Shown here in pieces: positions 42,801 to 52,326 of a DNA stretch of 64,000 nucleotides. The stretch lies in assembly GCA_948470475.1 (NCBI GenBank), contig OX419337.1:27230372-27294371 (forward strand), in the 5' to 3' direction. This stretch comes from Galaxea fascicularis. Its lineage: Eukaryota > Cnidaria > Anthozoa > Scleractinia > Euphylliidae. The translations under genes were made by a program, and so were the position numbers. The notes under the pieces were generated by a model. It worked only from the letters and a program-made list of their open reading frames with translations, was not told where the DNA came from and did not search any database. Each line of letters opens with the position of its first letter. The first letter of the stretch is position 1.

Positions 42801-45265
42801 TTTTGTTAACAAACGCTACTCACTATCTATCACAGAATAGATAGTGAGTAGCGTAGCCAACCAGAAACCGGCATATATACATTGAATTATTCGCGCATTT
42901 TTCATTGGTCGTTTCCCATGATCTATTAGACTCAGACGCACTGGTTATTTTTTATTTTCTATACCCGCAGAAGTTGGAGAGCAAATTATAAAATGCGAGG
43001 GACTGGCGCCGATTGTTGAAATGGTGTCCTCAGAACACGACATCATGCAGAACGAGGCGTTGATCGCATTGGCGGTGATGTCATCAACAGTTAAAGGTAA
43101 AGAGTTCAGCTGACTCTTTTTAATTTCTCTGGCATCTTGTGGAAGACCCGAGTCCAAAAATGTTGTCCGTTTTTCTTGGTCGTCTATCATCCACAAAACT
43201 CACTCACGGCGTATTTGCGCAGGCGGTAACTTGTTATGTAAGACAAATGGGATTCAGTTGAGGTAAAGATTGTATCATCATTTCAAGTATACGGTTTTTG
43301 AGCAGAATGTATCCTTTGTCTTATAAGTCAAGTACATTACAATCGGTTAGGCCTTATGGAATTCATTTGAAGCCCGTAGTTCGGTTCGAGTAAAGCGTCG
43401 CGCGTCATCTGTCACGCTAACTATAAAAGCCTCTTTTTGAAGTGACTACCAGTACTCTAGACTTTCTCAAAGTCCATTTTTGTTTTTATCTTTCGTTTTC
43501 GCATTAAAGTCGACTTGGTAGCAAGTCTACATGTACTCACACGGGAAACGCGAGAGCCAATATAAGAGAACGATTCATTTTTGGAAACCTGAGTTAAGGC
43601 CAATATGCCCTCTAGTTTAGTACATTAGGGAACAAAGAGGCCTTACGCATTGTGTTAACTATGTGGGGCTTTCAATCGGAAGAGAAATGTGTCAATTCGA
43701 GACTTGTCTGTACTTTAAGTGGGTTCCTTAGGAAAGAAACTTTAGCCCGCGCGCCCTCTTTGTCTCTCTTGGATTTATGAAGCCATCTAAAGAAATGTGT
43801 CTACTAAGCACTGTTCAAAGACCTGTTGTTGAGGAAGTCTCAGTGACTTCATGCTAGGAACCCTGTTGTGAATTTCTGGGGGCATGGGGAGGGAGAATAA
43901 TACTCCGAGTCACCTGTGATGTACTATCCAGTTTCCTGGGATAGAAATACTCCTCGGTCGCGCCATATTGGGTATCCTGCCGGTGGACTCATATCGTATC
44001 GAGGTGATGCAGTAACACTCTTTATGGCACTTCATGCCACATGTCGTTGAATGCACCTTCATCCACTGCTCTTGGATAGCGATGCTCTTTGTCATTTTAT
44101 GGTGGGTATCCTGTGGGGTAAACCTACTGGATCTACGTGCGGGTAATGGTGAACGAACTGGCCAGTTCAATTCCGTGGATCGGAGATAGGCTTTGCCTTC
44201 ACAGTGTCAATGAAAACAATCCAAGCTTCGCAGATTTGTCAACTGAATAGTAATCATGTATTTCAAACCATCTCGTCCTATTGCCAATAATTTTTCTGTT
44301 TTCTAAACTGCCCGTGTTGTCTGTTTTGCACGCAGCCGATTTCTACCCGAAGTTCAGAGCTAGTGGCCTTATTCAAACGCTGGTTAAGTTGATTAAAACC
44401 CAAACCATAAATCCGCAGACTTGTTACAATGCCATGGCAGTCTTGGAGGCTTTTTCACTTCAAGGTTTGTCACCAGTTTGTTGCCTTAATCTTATTTCTT
44501 TCCTACTTCACGCGACATAAAATTTTGCTTTTGGGACAAGATCCAGGTTGTAACTTTGTATGTAAAGAGCGGTTTTCAGTAGTGCCGAACTGAAGTAATT
44601 CTCGTTTGCTTTGGTTTTGCTTTCCTCTGTGATCCGTTGGAAAATCTCGTGCCACGTTTTCAACCAATGAGAAGCAAAGTCAAAATCAATCAAAACTTGC
44701 ACAGCGCAATAGGCCATTTCTGAGTTTATGTCTCCCTGCTCTTCAAAGCGAGTCTAAGTGCGAAGTTTTTGTGATGGTAATGAGTTCTACTTTACATATG
44801 AATGAAAACTAATTTTCATAACAAAAACTTCGCACTCAGACTCGCTTTGAAGAGGAGGCAGAGATGAACTCGGAAATGGCCTATTTCCCGCACTTGATGC
44901 CGGCTACATGTCATTGCTCCGAAATTTGATTGATTGACTGTGTTGCTTACCTTCATTGTGATTGGCTAGTTAAACTGTTTTGGTTTTGGTATCATGACAT
45001 TCAATTGAAAATCGCTCTATATGACGGAAATTTGTTGTGGTTGGCGTAGCCGCCATAGCGCGTAGATTGCCTCAGCAAAGATTCAAGAATCAGGAAAAAA
45101 CCAAGCGATATTCTATTTGCAGAGTATTTCCGTCGGGACTTGGAAATAGCAGGATTGAGTAAAGCACTTGATGATCTGACTACTCACGAAAATGTGAACG
45201 TGAAGAAAAGAGCTTTGATAATCCTCACAAGAATCAAGGCCCAGAAGGTTGCACAACAGGAGTGA
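32607..45265 (+). CDS. RAP1GDS1: Rap1 GTPase-GDP dissociation stimulator 1 (SmgGDS), armadillo protein
   Basis: Fifteen exons: 32607-32718, 33309-33428, 34194-34319, 36124-36273, 36575-36706, 37243-37368, 38386-38532, 38744-38875, 39107-39366, 40727-40784, 41383-41508, 42446-42586, 42971-43096, 44336-44464, 45123-45265. Joined, they stay open for 675 residues. All introns are GT-AG and phase 1 except the one after exon 9 (phase 0). Matches to the vertebrate protein include DESMKVLFGDGNG, VQFKVLGTLRML and IMQNEALIALAVM. The human protein has 607 residues. SmgGDS is built of armadillo repeats and acts in the cytosol as chaperone and exchange stimulator for prenylated small GTPases (Rho, Rap). 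Many exons are 126-132 nt, one armadillo repeat each. Exon 9 carries about 60 extra residues. The first donor, CAAG|GTGTTC, is weak. No N-terminal signal. Confidence 0.92.
33091..33136 (-). repeat. Fragment of the hammerhead-repeat family (intron 1)
   Basis: The reverse complement begins AATAAAGGAGGTAGTTTCTA and continues AAGAAACTGTGGTGCTGCG, matching the start of the copies at 5165 and 23898. The ribozyme part is absent. Confidence 0.55.
34441..35730. mobile_element. TTAA-bounded DNA transposon in RAP1GDS1 intron 3
   Basis: TTAA at 34441 and 35727 flank 20-bp perfect inverted repeats (GGTATCATGGTAGGTGGATT). TTAA target duplication is known for piggyBac and Kolobok. The 1.29-kb element carries two frames: 34657-34998 plus, and 35042-35380 minus. 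Neither is recognisable as a transposase. It is probably non-autonomous, or carries only a first exon. Confidence 0.8.
35042..35380 (-). CDS. Unrecognised basic ORF inside the TTAA element
   Basis: From ATG at 35380 the frame reads MSGQKRKKTSCPFASSKKRK for its start and continues for 112 codons. The double cluster of basic residues looks like a nuclear localisation signal, as expected for a transposase N-terminus. The later part (DEWLLEDTSPANKAVEQP) is acidic and disordered, and the end is not conserved with anything I know. It may be the first exon of a longer transposase gene whose remainder was deleted. Expression is not shown. Confidence 0.3.
   Translation of the reverse strand: MSGQKRKKTSCPFASSKKRKSGIKEFCVEQARSLALSDRGSNYSQDEWLLEDTSPANKAVEQPATSTSRTKILLENELAGFRARIEDVCLIQVVISYCCCKLTRAGICQCVI
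35828..36035 (-). repeat. Dispersed repeat with CAGGTTATGAGAAT, inverted copy
   Basis: The reverse complement contains AGGTTATGAGAATACATGAA, GATCATCAAACATGACA and AATTCTCTGAACTAG, matching the repeats near 2.65 and 59.5 kb. It lies in RAP1GDS1 intron 3, about 90 bp from exon 4. Confidence 0.6.
37002..37175. mobile_element. 174-bp TIR element with 5-bp target duplication
   Basis: The ends CAGGCGCGGATACAGG and CCTGGATCCGCGCCTG are flanked by AGTAA on both sides (36997-37001 and 37176-37180). The arms also share GTGAAATGGG-like and GAATTTT blocks. It lies in RAP1GDS1 intron 5, only 67 bp before exon 6. Confidence 0.75.
37561..37837 (+). mobile_element. tRNA-derived SINE with (ATT)n tail
   Basis: A-box TGGCCAAGTGG (37571-37581) and B-box GGTTCAAATCC (37614-37624) lie at tRNA spacing. 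A body of about 190 bp follows, and the 3' end is a run of ATT units (about 37812-37836). The tRNA part resembles a Leu/Ser-type tRNA. It lies in RAP1GDS1 intron 6, sense orientation. Confidence 0.75.
39697..39839. repeat. Fold-back element (CTTATTGACTGAGTCAGGTC ends)
   Basis: CTTATTGACTGAGT, GGGCCGGAC and GAAAATATTTGGCTC on the left are mirrored on the right. The centre has GGTCATGGTGCACGGAC. It lies in RAP1GDS1 intron 9. Confidence 0.7.
40277..40453. repeat. TIR element, copy 1 (AATAGGCCATTCCGAGATCG ends)
   Basis: Arms of about 50 bp, with TTTCAAAGCGAGTCTAAGTG and its complement, enclose a loop of about 70 bp. The same family occurs at 44707-44885 in another intron of the same gene. Confidence 0.75.
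41560..41780 (+). repeat. Purine-rich GGGAGGAGGGAG minisatellite
   Basis: Irregular units of 30-45 bp containing GTAGGGAGGAGGGAGAAA are almost free of pyrimidines on the plus strand. Runs of G could form quadruplex or triplex structures. It starts about 50 bp after exon 11 of RAP1GDS1. Confidence 0.65.
42808..42858. repeat. Hairpin ACGCTACTCACTATCTAT and complement
   Basis: A stem of about 17 bp around a loop of about 8 bases lies in RAP1GDS1 intron 12, next to GCGGCCGCCATTTTG. The neighbouring sequence resembles a displaced promoter fragment, but nothing firm can be said. Confidence 0.5.
44707..44885. repeat. TIR element, copy 2 (RAP1GDS1 intron 14)
   Basis: AATAGGCCATTTCTGAGTTT, TTCAAAGCGAGTCTAAGTGC and their mirror copies match the element at 40277-40453. 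The middle region differs. Confidence 0.75.
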
Positions 45266-46027
45266 AGGCACTCACATTATCAAATTGATTCCTGTTTTGG
45301 CGGAAAATAGAGACCGTTTGATGTATCGTACATTAGATCCAATTTTTGCTTAAGCGGATGGTAGAGCACCAGATTTAGAATGCCAAGGCGTTACGTCTTG
45401 AAGGCGAACGGAGCGACACTCTGATGCAGCCTCTATGACGGGCTCTTCGAAACTATGGAAACCGAATGTGAAACACGTCAAAGTATTTACGTCACGTTTC
45501 TCATTTAGTAGTGCTTTTCAAACAGCACAAAACTTCATTTAACAGAAAGTTTGACAGCAAGAACAAATAATATTGACAATGATGTATTTCTTGATGTTTT
45601 GGAGTCCTGAATAATGTTTGCTCTTAGATTTTAATTTATTCGATCTTAAAACGCGTGCAGAACTCTAAGTAAGGGGTTTTGCTACGTTTCTAGGTATAAA
45701 TTTACAGGAGGTGGGTAAAAAACTGCTTGTGTAAAACGTAGATTGAATTCTTTGAGGCGAAAGAAGCCAATGTTTTTTAAAACGCCCAGGAGACCGTGTT
45801 GCTAACGTAGGTAGGATTTTAAAATTGAATAAATTTAGTGTAAAAGTTGTAACAAACGCAGTGCTATTTTAACAGTTGGGTGTGTGGGGTTGAGTAGTTT
45901 CTGCTAATACCATTAAGTGTAGATATTTTTTTCAGGGGAGGGGGTTGAACGGTTCTTGATAGTAGCATAAAAAATGAATTCAGGGTAATGAAGAATAACC
46001 CTCCCCTCCGACGGGATTATTCGTCAG
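45266..46027. other. 3' flank of RAP1GDS1
   Basis: No gene. AATAAA occurs at 45828-45833, about 560 bp after the stop codon, and may be the polyadenylation signal. Confidence 0.35.
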
Positions 46028-46487
46028 CACACAGTAAATTAGGTATGTTCAAGTTCACACTGCAACCAGGGGGACAATCAGACATGGTTTGATGCTACTC
46101 TGGTTTGAAAATTGATGAATGTAACTTAAAAAGTTACAATTCACGACCCAACGTTTCGACACTCCTGTCTAGTGTCTTCATCAGGGGTGATCTAGTGTTG
46201 CAAAAAGGACCCTTTTATACGCTTACTAATTAACGACCTTTTGTTTTGATGAGATGTAAATAGGTGTCAGGTAAAAGGCCGCCATCGTCACGGTTTAAAG
46301 GAGCGTGGGCGGAGTTGATGTGCCAAGCTTCCAAACAAAGCCGTTGATGGTACCGCCGGTTAGTGGTGATAATTTTGGAATTATCCCACACTATTGTATG
46401 GTTGGTTTGGCAAGCATGCTCCGACAAAGCGGAGTTTTCCTTTTTGCAAAGAAAAACTGCTTTTTGATCTCTCTTTTTCTTTGATCC

Positions 46488-47404
46488 GCGGTGTTTTGGA
46501 AACGATATGTCGACGATGTCATCTCTGCGGTATCCGGGAATGAAGCGGAGCGCCTTCTTTCACATTTAAATTCAGTTGAGCCGTCTATCCAGTTCGCCAT
46601 TGAGCGTGAGAATGATAGACGTTTGTCTTTTCTCGATTTGAATGTCTATAGGGCGCACCGGGGAAATTTAGAGACAAGTGTTTATCGCAAACCCACGAAT
46701 ACCGACAAATATCTCGCATTTGACTCCCACCACCCTATCTGCCACAAAAAATCCGTAACCAGAACTTTGCTCACGAGGGCTGATTGTTTGCCAAAGAGCG
46801 AAAATATGTTTTTGACGTCCTAAAGGTTAATGGCTACCCAAACACTTTCCTCCGTAACTGCTTAAAACCAGTTACTCTTTCTCTTAACACCTCTGGGAAC
46901 GAGATTTCGGCTACAGGTTTTGCCGTCATCCCATACATCTGCGGTTTTACAGAACCCATTAAGAGAGTTTTGTCTAGCCACAATGTTAAAGTTGCACAAA
47001 AACCTTTTCAGACGTTGAGTCATATTTTTGCCAAACCTTAAGATCCTGTGTTGAAAGAACAACGAACTGACGCTGTTTATTCTATTTCATGCAATGACTG
47101 TGATCATGAGTACATCGGACAGACCAAGCGTCAGCTTGGCACGCGTTTAAAAGAGCATCAAAAAGCAGTTTTTCTTTGCAAAAAGGAAAACTCCGCTTTG
47201 TCGGAGCATGCTTGCCAAACCAACCATACAATAGTGTGGGATAATTCCAAAATTATCAGAATTATCACCACTAACCGGCGGTACCATCAACGGCTTTGTT
47301 TGGAAGCTTGGCACATCAACTCCGCCCACGCTCCTTTAAACCGTGACGATGGCGGCCTTTTACCTGACACCTATTTACATCTCATCAAAACAAAAGGTCG
47401 TTAA
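46488..47404 (+). pseudogene. Penelope-like RT plus GIY-YIG endonuclease, broken
   Basis: The RT segment starts VFWKRYVDDVISAVSGNE (catalytic YVDD) and continues [18 protein letters not shown]. At about 46795 a 22-bp deletion, seen by comparison with the copy at 51.3 kb, shifts the frame; the sequence then resumes as AKERKYVFDVLKVNG. A TAA at 47039-47041 separates it from the GIY-YIG domain, YSISCNDCDHEYIGQTKRQL, which has a variant of the GIY...YIG signature. The domain continues to 47404. A 9-bp duplication (AGAATTATC) adds three residues near HTIVWDNSKI. The N-terminal RT part is missing. Confidence 0.82.
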
Positions 47405-47441
47405 TTAGTAAGCGTATAAAAGGGTCCTTTTTGCAACACTA

Positions 47442-47490
47442 GATCACCCCTGATGAAGACACTAGACAGGAGTGTCGAAACGTTGGGTCG
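47442..47490 (+). ncRNA. Hammerhead-like motif of the Penelope-like element
   Basis: CTGATGA at 47450-47456 and GAAAC at 47477-47481 flank a 6-bp stem II (GACACT/AGTGTC, loop AGACAGG). Stem I can form from ACCC and GGGT. Stem III is the palindrome ACGT. An additional A after the core deviates from the consensus. The inverted fragment at about 46140-46195 has the same motif; the second element (52223-52262) has ACGC in place of ACGT. Confidence 0.5.
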
Positions 47491-47567
47491 TGAATTGTAA
47501 CTTTTTAAGTTACATTCATCAATTTTCAAACCAGAGTAGCATCAAACCATGTCTCACACAGTAAATT

Positions 47568-49146
47568 GTTTTCCAGGGTTTCCGTTGTCTTTTAGTTTTG
47601 AAATTTTTCTAATAATTTTTTAATAATTATGATTTATATTACGCAGGCGCCTGCGCATAAAGCATTGTTTACATGTAAAACTGCTTTTTGTAATTTGAAG
47701 GGAGAGTAAGTTCCATTTTGTTCAGACAATTATAATGACCTACAATAGATATCAGTGTTCTTATTTCAGTTGCGTTCCTCAGAATCGAGAAACGAATCCG
47801 TTGAACATAATTCCTCTGGCTTGAATATCTCAAGTTATTACTGAAGTTAATTGGTTTCTGTTGGTGGCCTACTTTGGAGCAGTTTTTAATTGAGTGTCGT
47901 GGAACCAAAACCAAAGCAACTACTTTAACCAATCACAAAGGCATGAATAGCGCAATGAGCCAATCAGGATTCAAAGCAATTACATGCAGCCAGCATCAAG
48001 AGCGGGAAAAAGCACGTGCAAGTCACGATTGATTTTGGTTTTGCTTCTCATTGGTTAAGAAAGTGCATGGCCGACCAATCACAGCTCGAAGTAAATTAGA
48101 ATCAAGGCAAGCGATAATTGCTTTCGACACTCAACTGGAAACTGCTTTAGATTATCCTCGGAGATTGAGAGATTGAGTTAGTCGTCAGTCGAAAGTCAAA
48201 CATGGGAGGAAACATTTTCGTCGAAAACAAAAATCGATCAGGAAATCAAACGCTTTTTCTCTAGCTCTTTTTAACTGACTTTTTCTCGTCCCGACAAGCC
48301 ATCTTCCCCTACTTTTGCGAGAATGCTTTCAGCCATTAAATATTAAGCGGTATCCACGACACGAAGTCTATAAATGTCCATATCAATAATTCGTTCTTGA
48401 TATCGGTTATCTCCATTCGTACACTCCATTACATTCCATTGTTGTATTTTGGTGTTAAGGCTGTTGAAGTTCCAACCAATTTATTTTATCCCCTTAAAAA
48501 CCACCGTGAGGTAAGCGTTCATTAACTTGGGGATTCAGTTGAACACAAATAATTTGACAACGCCGGTCAAAACTCTGAATTAATTTCAAAGTTTTAACAC
48601 AGAAATGACTTTTTGAAAATTTTGCATTTAATTTTGAAGTGGCTTTATTAGGATTTGACAACTCGCACTGGAGAAAAACAAGAACGTTTTGTCATGTAAG
48701 AAAGGAGATCAGGCCGAAGCGCAGATAATTAAGTAAGGCGTGCTGAATAATAAAATCGACGAAATCCACCTGCTGCTGCTGTCTGATTAAAATTGATTCT
48801 AAGCTGTGCGTGAAGTTCGTTACTTTCAATGGGATATTTTTTTCGCGTTTCAAAAGCTCAGTAGTCAACCCAGACTCGCTTTGAACTTTAAAGCGACTTC
48901 TTCAATTATAGCCACCGGCTGGCTTCAAGAAGTCCGTTGGTTGGAATATGGCCTACCATCAACTTTATGAGAAAACCAGTAGGCGGCTATTTGAACAGAT
49001 TGTCTTCAAGTTAAAATGTTAAGCTGACAAGCACAACATAATTGCATTTCAAAGAATACTTGATAAAACACGCAACACAAGATTCACTATTTATTTTTTG
49101 ATAGCTAAGTGAATCGCAGTGGATTTAGACTGACGGTCCTTGTTAG
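47568..49146. other. Intergenic, possible promoter of the 340-residue gene
   Basis: No gene. Sequence near 47880-48130 has fragments such as AAACCAAAGCAAC, ACCAATCACA and GCTTCTCATTGGTTAAG, also found near 44.6 kb, so an old repeat is likely. CCAAT boxes are frequent here. Confidence 0.3.
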
Positions 49147-50169
49147 ATGGCTAGTCCACTTCATAAGACCAAGAATTGGAGCATGTACTCATCGCATTAC
49201 AGTCCGGCTGTCGATTCAGCCGCTCACCAAGCGGCAAAATTTGATCTGCACGACGGCGATCTTACAACTTCCAGAAGGCAGGCTTCTGCATATCTACCTT
49301 ACGGGCGACAACGGTCCGTATTTCCCTATGGAATCGTAAGTGATTATGAGTCAAAAGATGGGTGCAGAAACGTAGAAACCAGCGACAAAACTCATCAGGA
49401 AAAACTCGTTTCCATCGCCACAAGGTGGAGCAGCTCTCCTTGTTTAGGTCAACCTCCAAGCGCCGCGAGATGGGGAACAAAGATTTTGCAAACATCAGCA
49501 CGAAGCTCTGGTAGCGAAAATGGTGACTCAACCGGATTGTCGAAATCTCGTCGTCGGCATTTCCCTTGGCGCATGCACAGCTGTCCGAGCACTCCTGTAA
49601 ACGATTCTCTTCGCATCGAAATTCCCAAGTTGTCTTCTATTATGGTGCAAGCGCAGTCACTTTCTCTCGTCAGTCGCCCATTACATCCTTCAACTCCTAC
49701 GAAGTCAAAAACAAGTTCTACAGCAAAAGATTCCTTGACACGCCGTCTGCGGTCCTCGAGTGTCAAATCGATTGAACGGCAAACGAAACCCACCAACGAA
49801 GAGTTACACAACAAGGAAAAGACGCTTTCCAAGACGGCTTCGGAAATCAAAATTGAAAACGGGGTCATTTTTATTGAGAACGGGAAAGCTATAGATCTTA
49901 GAAAAGACAAACTGGATGGAAAGCATAAACGAAAGACAACAGAAGCGGGCAAAAGCAAGAGTTGCCGCGAATTTCAAGACGCCATGCAAAAGTTTGAGGA
50001 TGCTCAGCTGAATCTGGAAGAAGAAGTCAATACGAAAGTGAAGACTTTTGAAAGATGTGCTAAAGAGCAAGAATTTTTTATCGAACATGTACAAACCCAG
50101 TTCCTGGATTTGTTCTCGGCTGTAAAAGAGAAACGAAAGATGAAAAATGGGAAAAAGTACCGATGCTAA
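49147..50169 (+). CDS. Hypothetical 340-residue basic protein, C-terminal coiled coil
   Basis: A single long open frame begins MASPLHKTKNWSMYSSHYSP and ends MKNGKKYRC. The first two thirds are low in hydrophobics and rich in Ser, Thr, Arg and Lys, probably disordered. The C-terminal part (about residues 275-330) is heptad-like: EFQDAMQKFEDAQLNLEEEV, then KTFERCAKEQEFFIEHVQ. A conserved-looking core, NGVIFIENGKAIDLR, sits at about 237-251. There is no signal peptide or membrane span. Such a long open frame without stops argues for a real gene. It may be intronless, or a large exon with upstream exons not seen. I recognise no family. AATAAA at 51264-51269 could end its transcript. Confidence 0.6.
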   Translation: MASPLHKTKNWSMYSSHYSPAVDSAAHQAAKFDLHDGDLTTSRRQASAYLPYGRQRSVFPYGIVSDYESKDGCRNVETSDKTHQEKLVSIATRWSSSPCLGQPPSAARWGTKILQTSARSSGSENGDSTGLSKSRRRHFPWRMHSCPSTPVNDSLRIEIPKLSSIMVQAQSLSLVSRPLHPSTPTKSKTSSTAKDSLTRRLRSSSVKSIERQTKPTNEELHNKEKTLSKTASEIKIENGVIFIENGKAIDLRKDKLDGKHKRKTTEAGKSKSCREFQDAMQKFEDAQLNLEEEVNTKVKTFERCAKEQEFFIEHVQTQFLDLFSAVKEKRKMKNGKKYRC

Positions 50170-51321
50170 GTTCTTTTTATTCTTTTTTTTTTTCAGTTAG
50201 GCTCATATCTGAGTTTGCAAATAAGTTCAATGCCCTTTTTGAATGCAACCTTACTTTGAATTTACACTGGTAATAACAAGTTAAGTGGTGTGTGGACCGG
50301 TGCCTTATTTGCAGACAATAATGTGATTTCTCTACCCTACGGAATTTCCTTGTACTTCAGATTTATTTCTTTCGTAAACCTCAAAAATTTCCTAAGTGGT
50401 TATACACTAGTTATGTAATGCTCTTGAGCGGTTTACGATGGAATATCCTACGAGTCACTTGTATTTTACTCTCAGACACACCGTTGCTATTTGGTCGAGG
50501 GTATATACCAACTGAAGTATACTGAGGTCACTCGTTGGATATCTCATTGTATAGCAGAAAGCTTTGCCTAACTATTTCATACCATGCCACAGAAAATACA
50601 TGAGCGCGCACACTTAATGCAACAAAAGCCCAGTACAGGGTGGGAGGGGTGGGTTATCGACGTATACGCAACTGTTGTCCTTCATCCTGATTGGTCGTTT
50701 CTTCAATGGTATGTTATTACTGAGTAAAGATGTTAAGAGGGGGGTGTTTACGTGACCATGTTTTTTAAGTAACTCTATTTTTAACGCAACAACACGTGGG
50801 GTTTCATGATTGATATAGATTCTTATTGTTAAACACTGCAAGTGTGCCAAATACTTGAGTAGTCTAGCTATGAATAATTTAAGAATGCTTTTACACAGGA
50901 TATGTTAATGGCAAGTGAATGCCGTTTCTATGAGATGCCTGTCCAGCAGGCCTCTCTTGCCTCCTAAATTCGTTTTATTTATGATAAAAACACTCGTTTC
51001 CTTCGATAACATGTCACCTCAACTTTCGGCATTTAATACGGAAATTTTATTCGTTTCATTTTCAGAGAGACAATAACGTCGTTATAGGTTCAAAATAAGT
51101 TCAAAGAATAAACTTCCGTTCCCTATGTTTTTGTCTGACATTTTCAGCTTAGTCTGAATACGTCGGCCTTTTTTGTCATACGCCAGGTCAAAACACTGAG
51201 CGTGTTTTGCAAATTTTTTAGCTCCATTATATCTTACTTTGCTGAGTGTTGAGGCCTACGATGAATAAAGGCTTTAGCTTTGAACTCACTTGCTGTCCGT
51301 TTACATGTGTTGTGCTTATTT
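50170..51321. other. 3' flank of the 340-residue gene
   Basis: AT-rich with no further gene. The AATAAA at 51264-51269 is followed 50 bp later by the second Penelope-like element. Confidence 0.35.
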
Positions 51322-52326
51322 ACATTTAAATTCAGCTGAGCCGTCTATCCAGTTCACCATTGAGCGTGAGAATGATAGACGTTTGTCTTTTCTCGATTTG
51401 AATGTCTATAGGGCCCACCGGGGAAATTTAGAGACAAGTGTTTATCGCAAACCCACGCATACCGACAAATATCTCGCATTTGACTCCCACCACCCTCTCT
51501 GCCACAAAAAAAAAAAAAATCCGTAACCAGAACTTTGCTCACGAGGGCTGATTGTTTGCCATCTTCATGTGATTCTAGGGCCAAAGAGCGTAAATATGTT
51601 TCTGACGTCCTAAAGGTCAATGGCTACCCAAACACTTTCCTCCGTAACTGCTTACTCCTTCTCTTAACACCTCTGGAGACGAGGTTTCGGCTACAGGTTT
51701 TGCCGTCATCCCGTACATCCGCGGTGTTACAGAACCCATTAAGAGAGTTTTGTCTAGCCACAATGTTAAAGTTGCACAAAAACCTTTTCAGACGTTGAGT
51801 CATATTTTTGCCCAACCTTAAGATCCTGTGTTGAAAGAACAACGAACTGACGCTGTTTATTCTATTTCATGCAATGACTGTGATCATGAGTACATCGGAC
51901 AGACCAAGCGTCAGCTTGGCACGCTTTTAAAAGAGCATCAAAAAGCAGTTTTTCTTTGCAAAAAGGAAAACTCCGCTTTGTCGGAGCATGCTTGCCAAAC
52001 CAACCATACAATAGCGTGGGATAATTCCAAAATTATCACCACTAACCGGCGGTACCATCAACGGCTTTGTTTGGAAGCTTGGCACATCAACTCCGCCCAC
52101 GCTCCTTTAAACCGTGACGATGGCGGCCTTTTACCTGACACCTATTTACATCTCATCAAAACAAAAGGTCGTTAATTAGTAAGCGTATAAAAGGGTCCTT
52201 TTTTGCAACACTAGATCACCCCTGATGAAGACACTAGACAGGAGTGTCGAAACGCTGGGTCGTGAATTATAACTTTTTAAGTTACATTCATCAATTTTCA
52301 AACCAGAGTAGCATCAAACCATGTCT
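51322..52326 (+). mobile_element. Penelope-like element copy 2, 5'-truncated and broken
   Basis: It begins within the RT ([20 protein letters not shown]) and runs to the same 3' end as copy 1. A run of 13-14 A residues at about 51506 shifts the frame, and a deletion removes part of NCLKPVTL. The TAA before the GIY-YIG domain is shared with copy 1 (51820-51822). The nuclease part YSISCNDCDHEYIGQTKRQL to the stop at 52175 is open. The 3' tail has the hammerhead-like motif with a changed stem III. Confidence 0.82.

Larger units (their letters stand above)
46028..47567 (+). mobile_element. Penelope-like element copy 1 with inverted 3'-end fragment
   Basis: A 13-bp direct repeat CACACAGTAAATT at 46028-46040 and 47555-47567 is a likely target duplication. 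Inside, a minus-strand copy of the element's 3' end (46083-46469) is followed by a 5'-truncated plus-strand copy (46470-47554). The plus copy encodes the RT C-terminal part and a GIY-YIG nuclease, the domain order defining Penelope-like elements. The inverted 3'-end fragment fits the complex insertion structures known for these elements. About 40 bp between the left repeat and the inverted fragment are unexplained. Confidence 0.8.
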
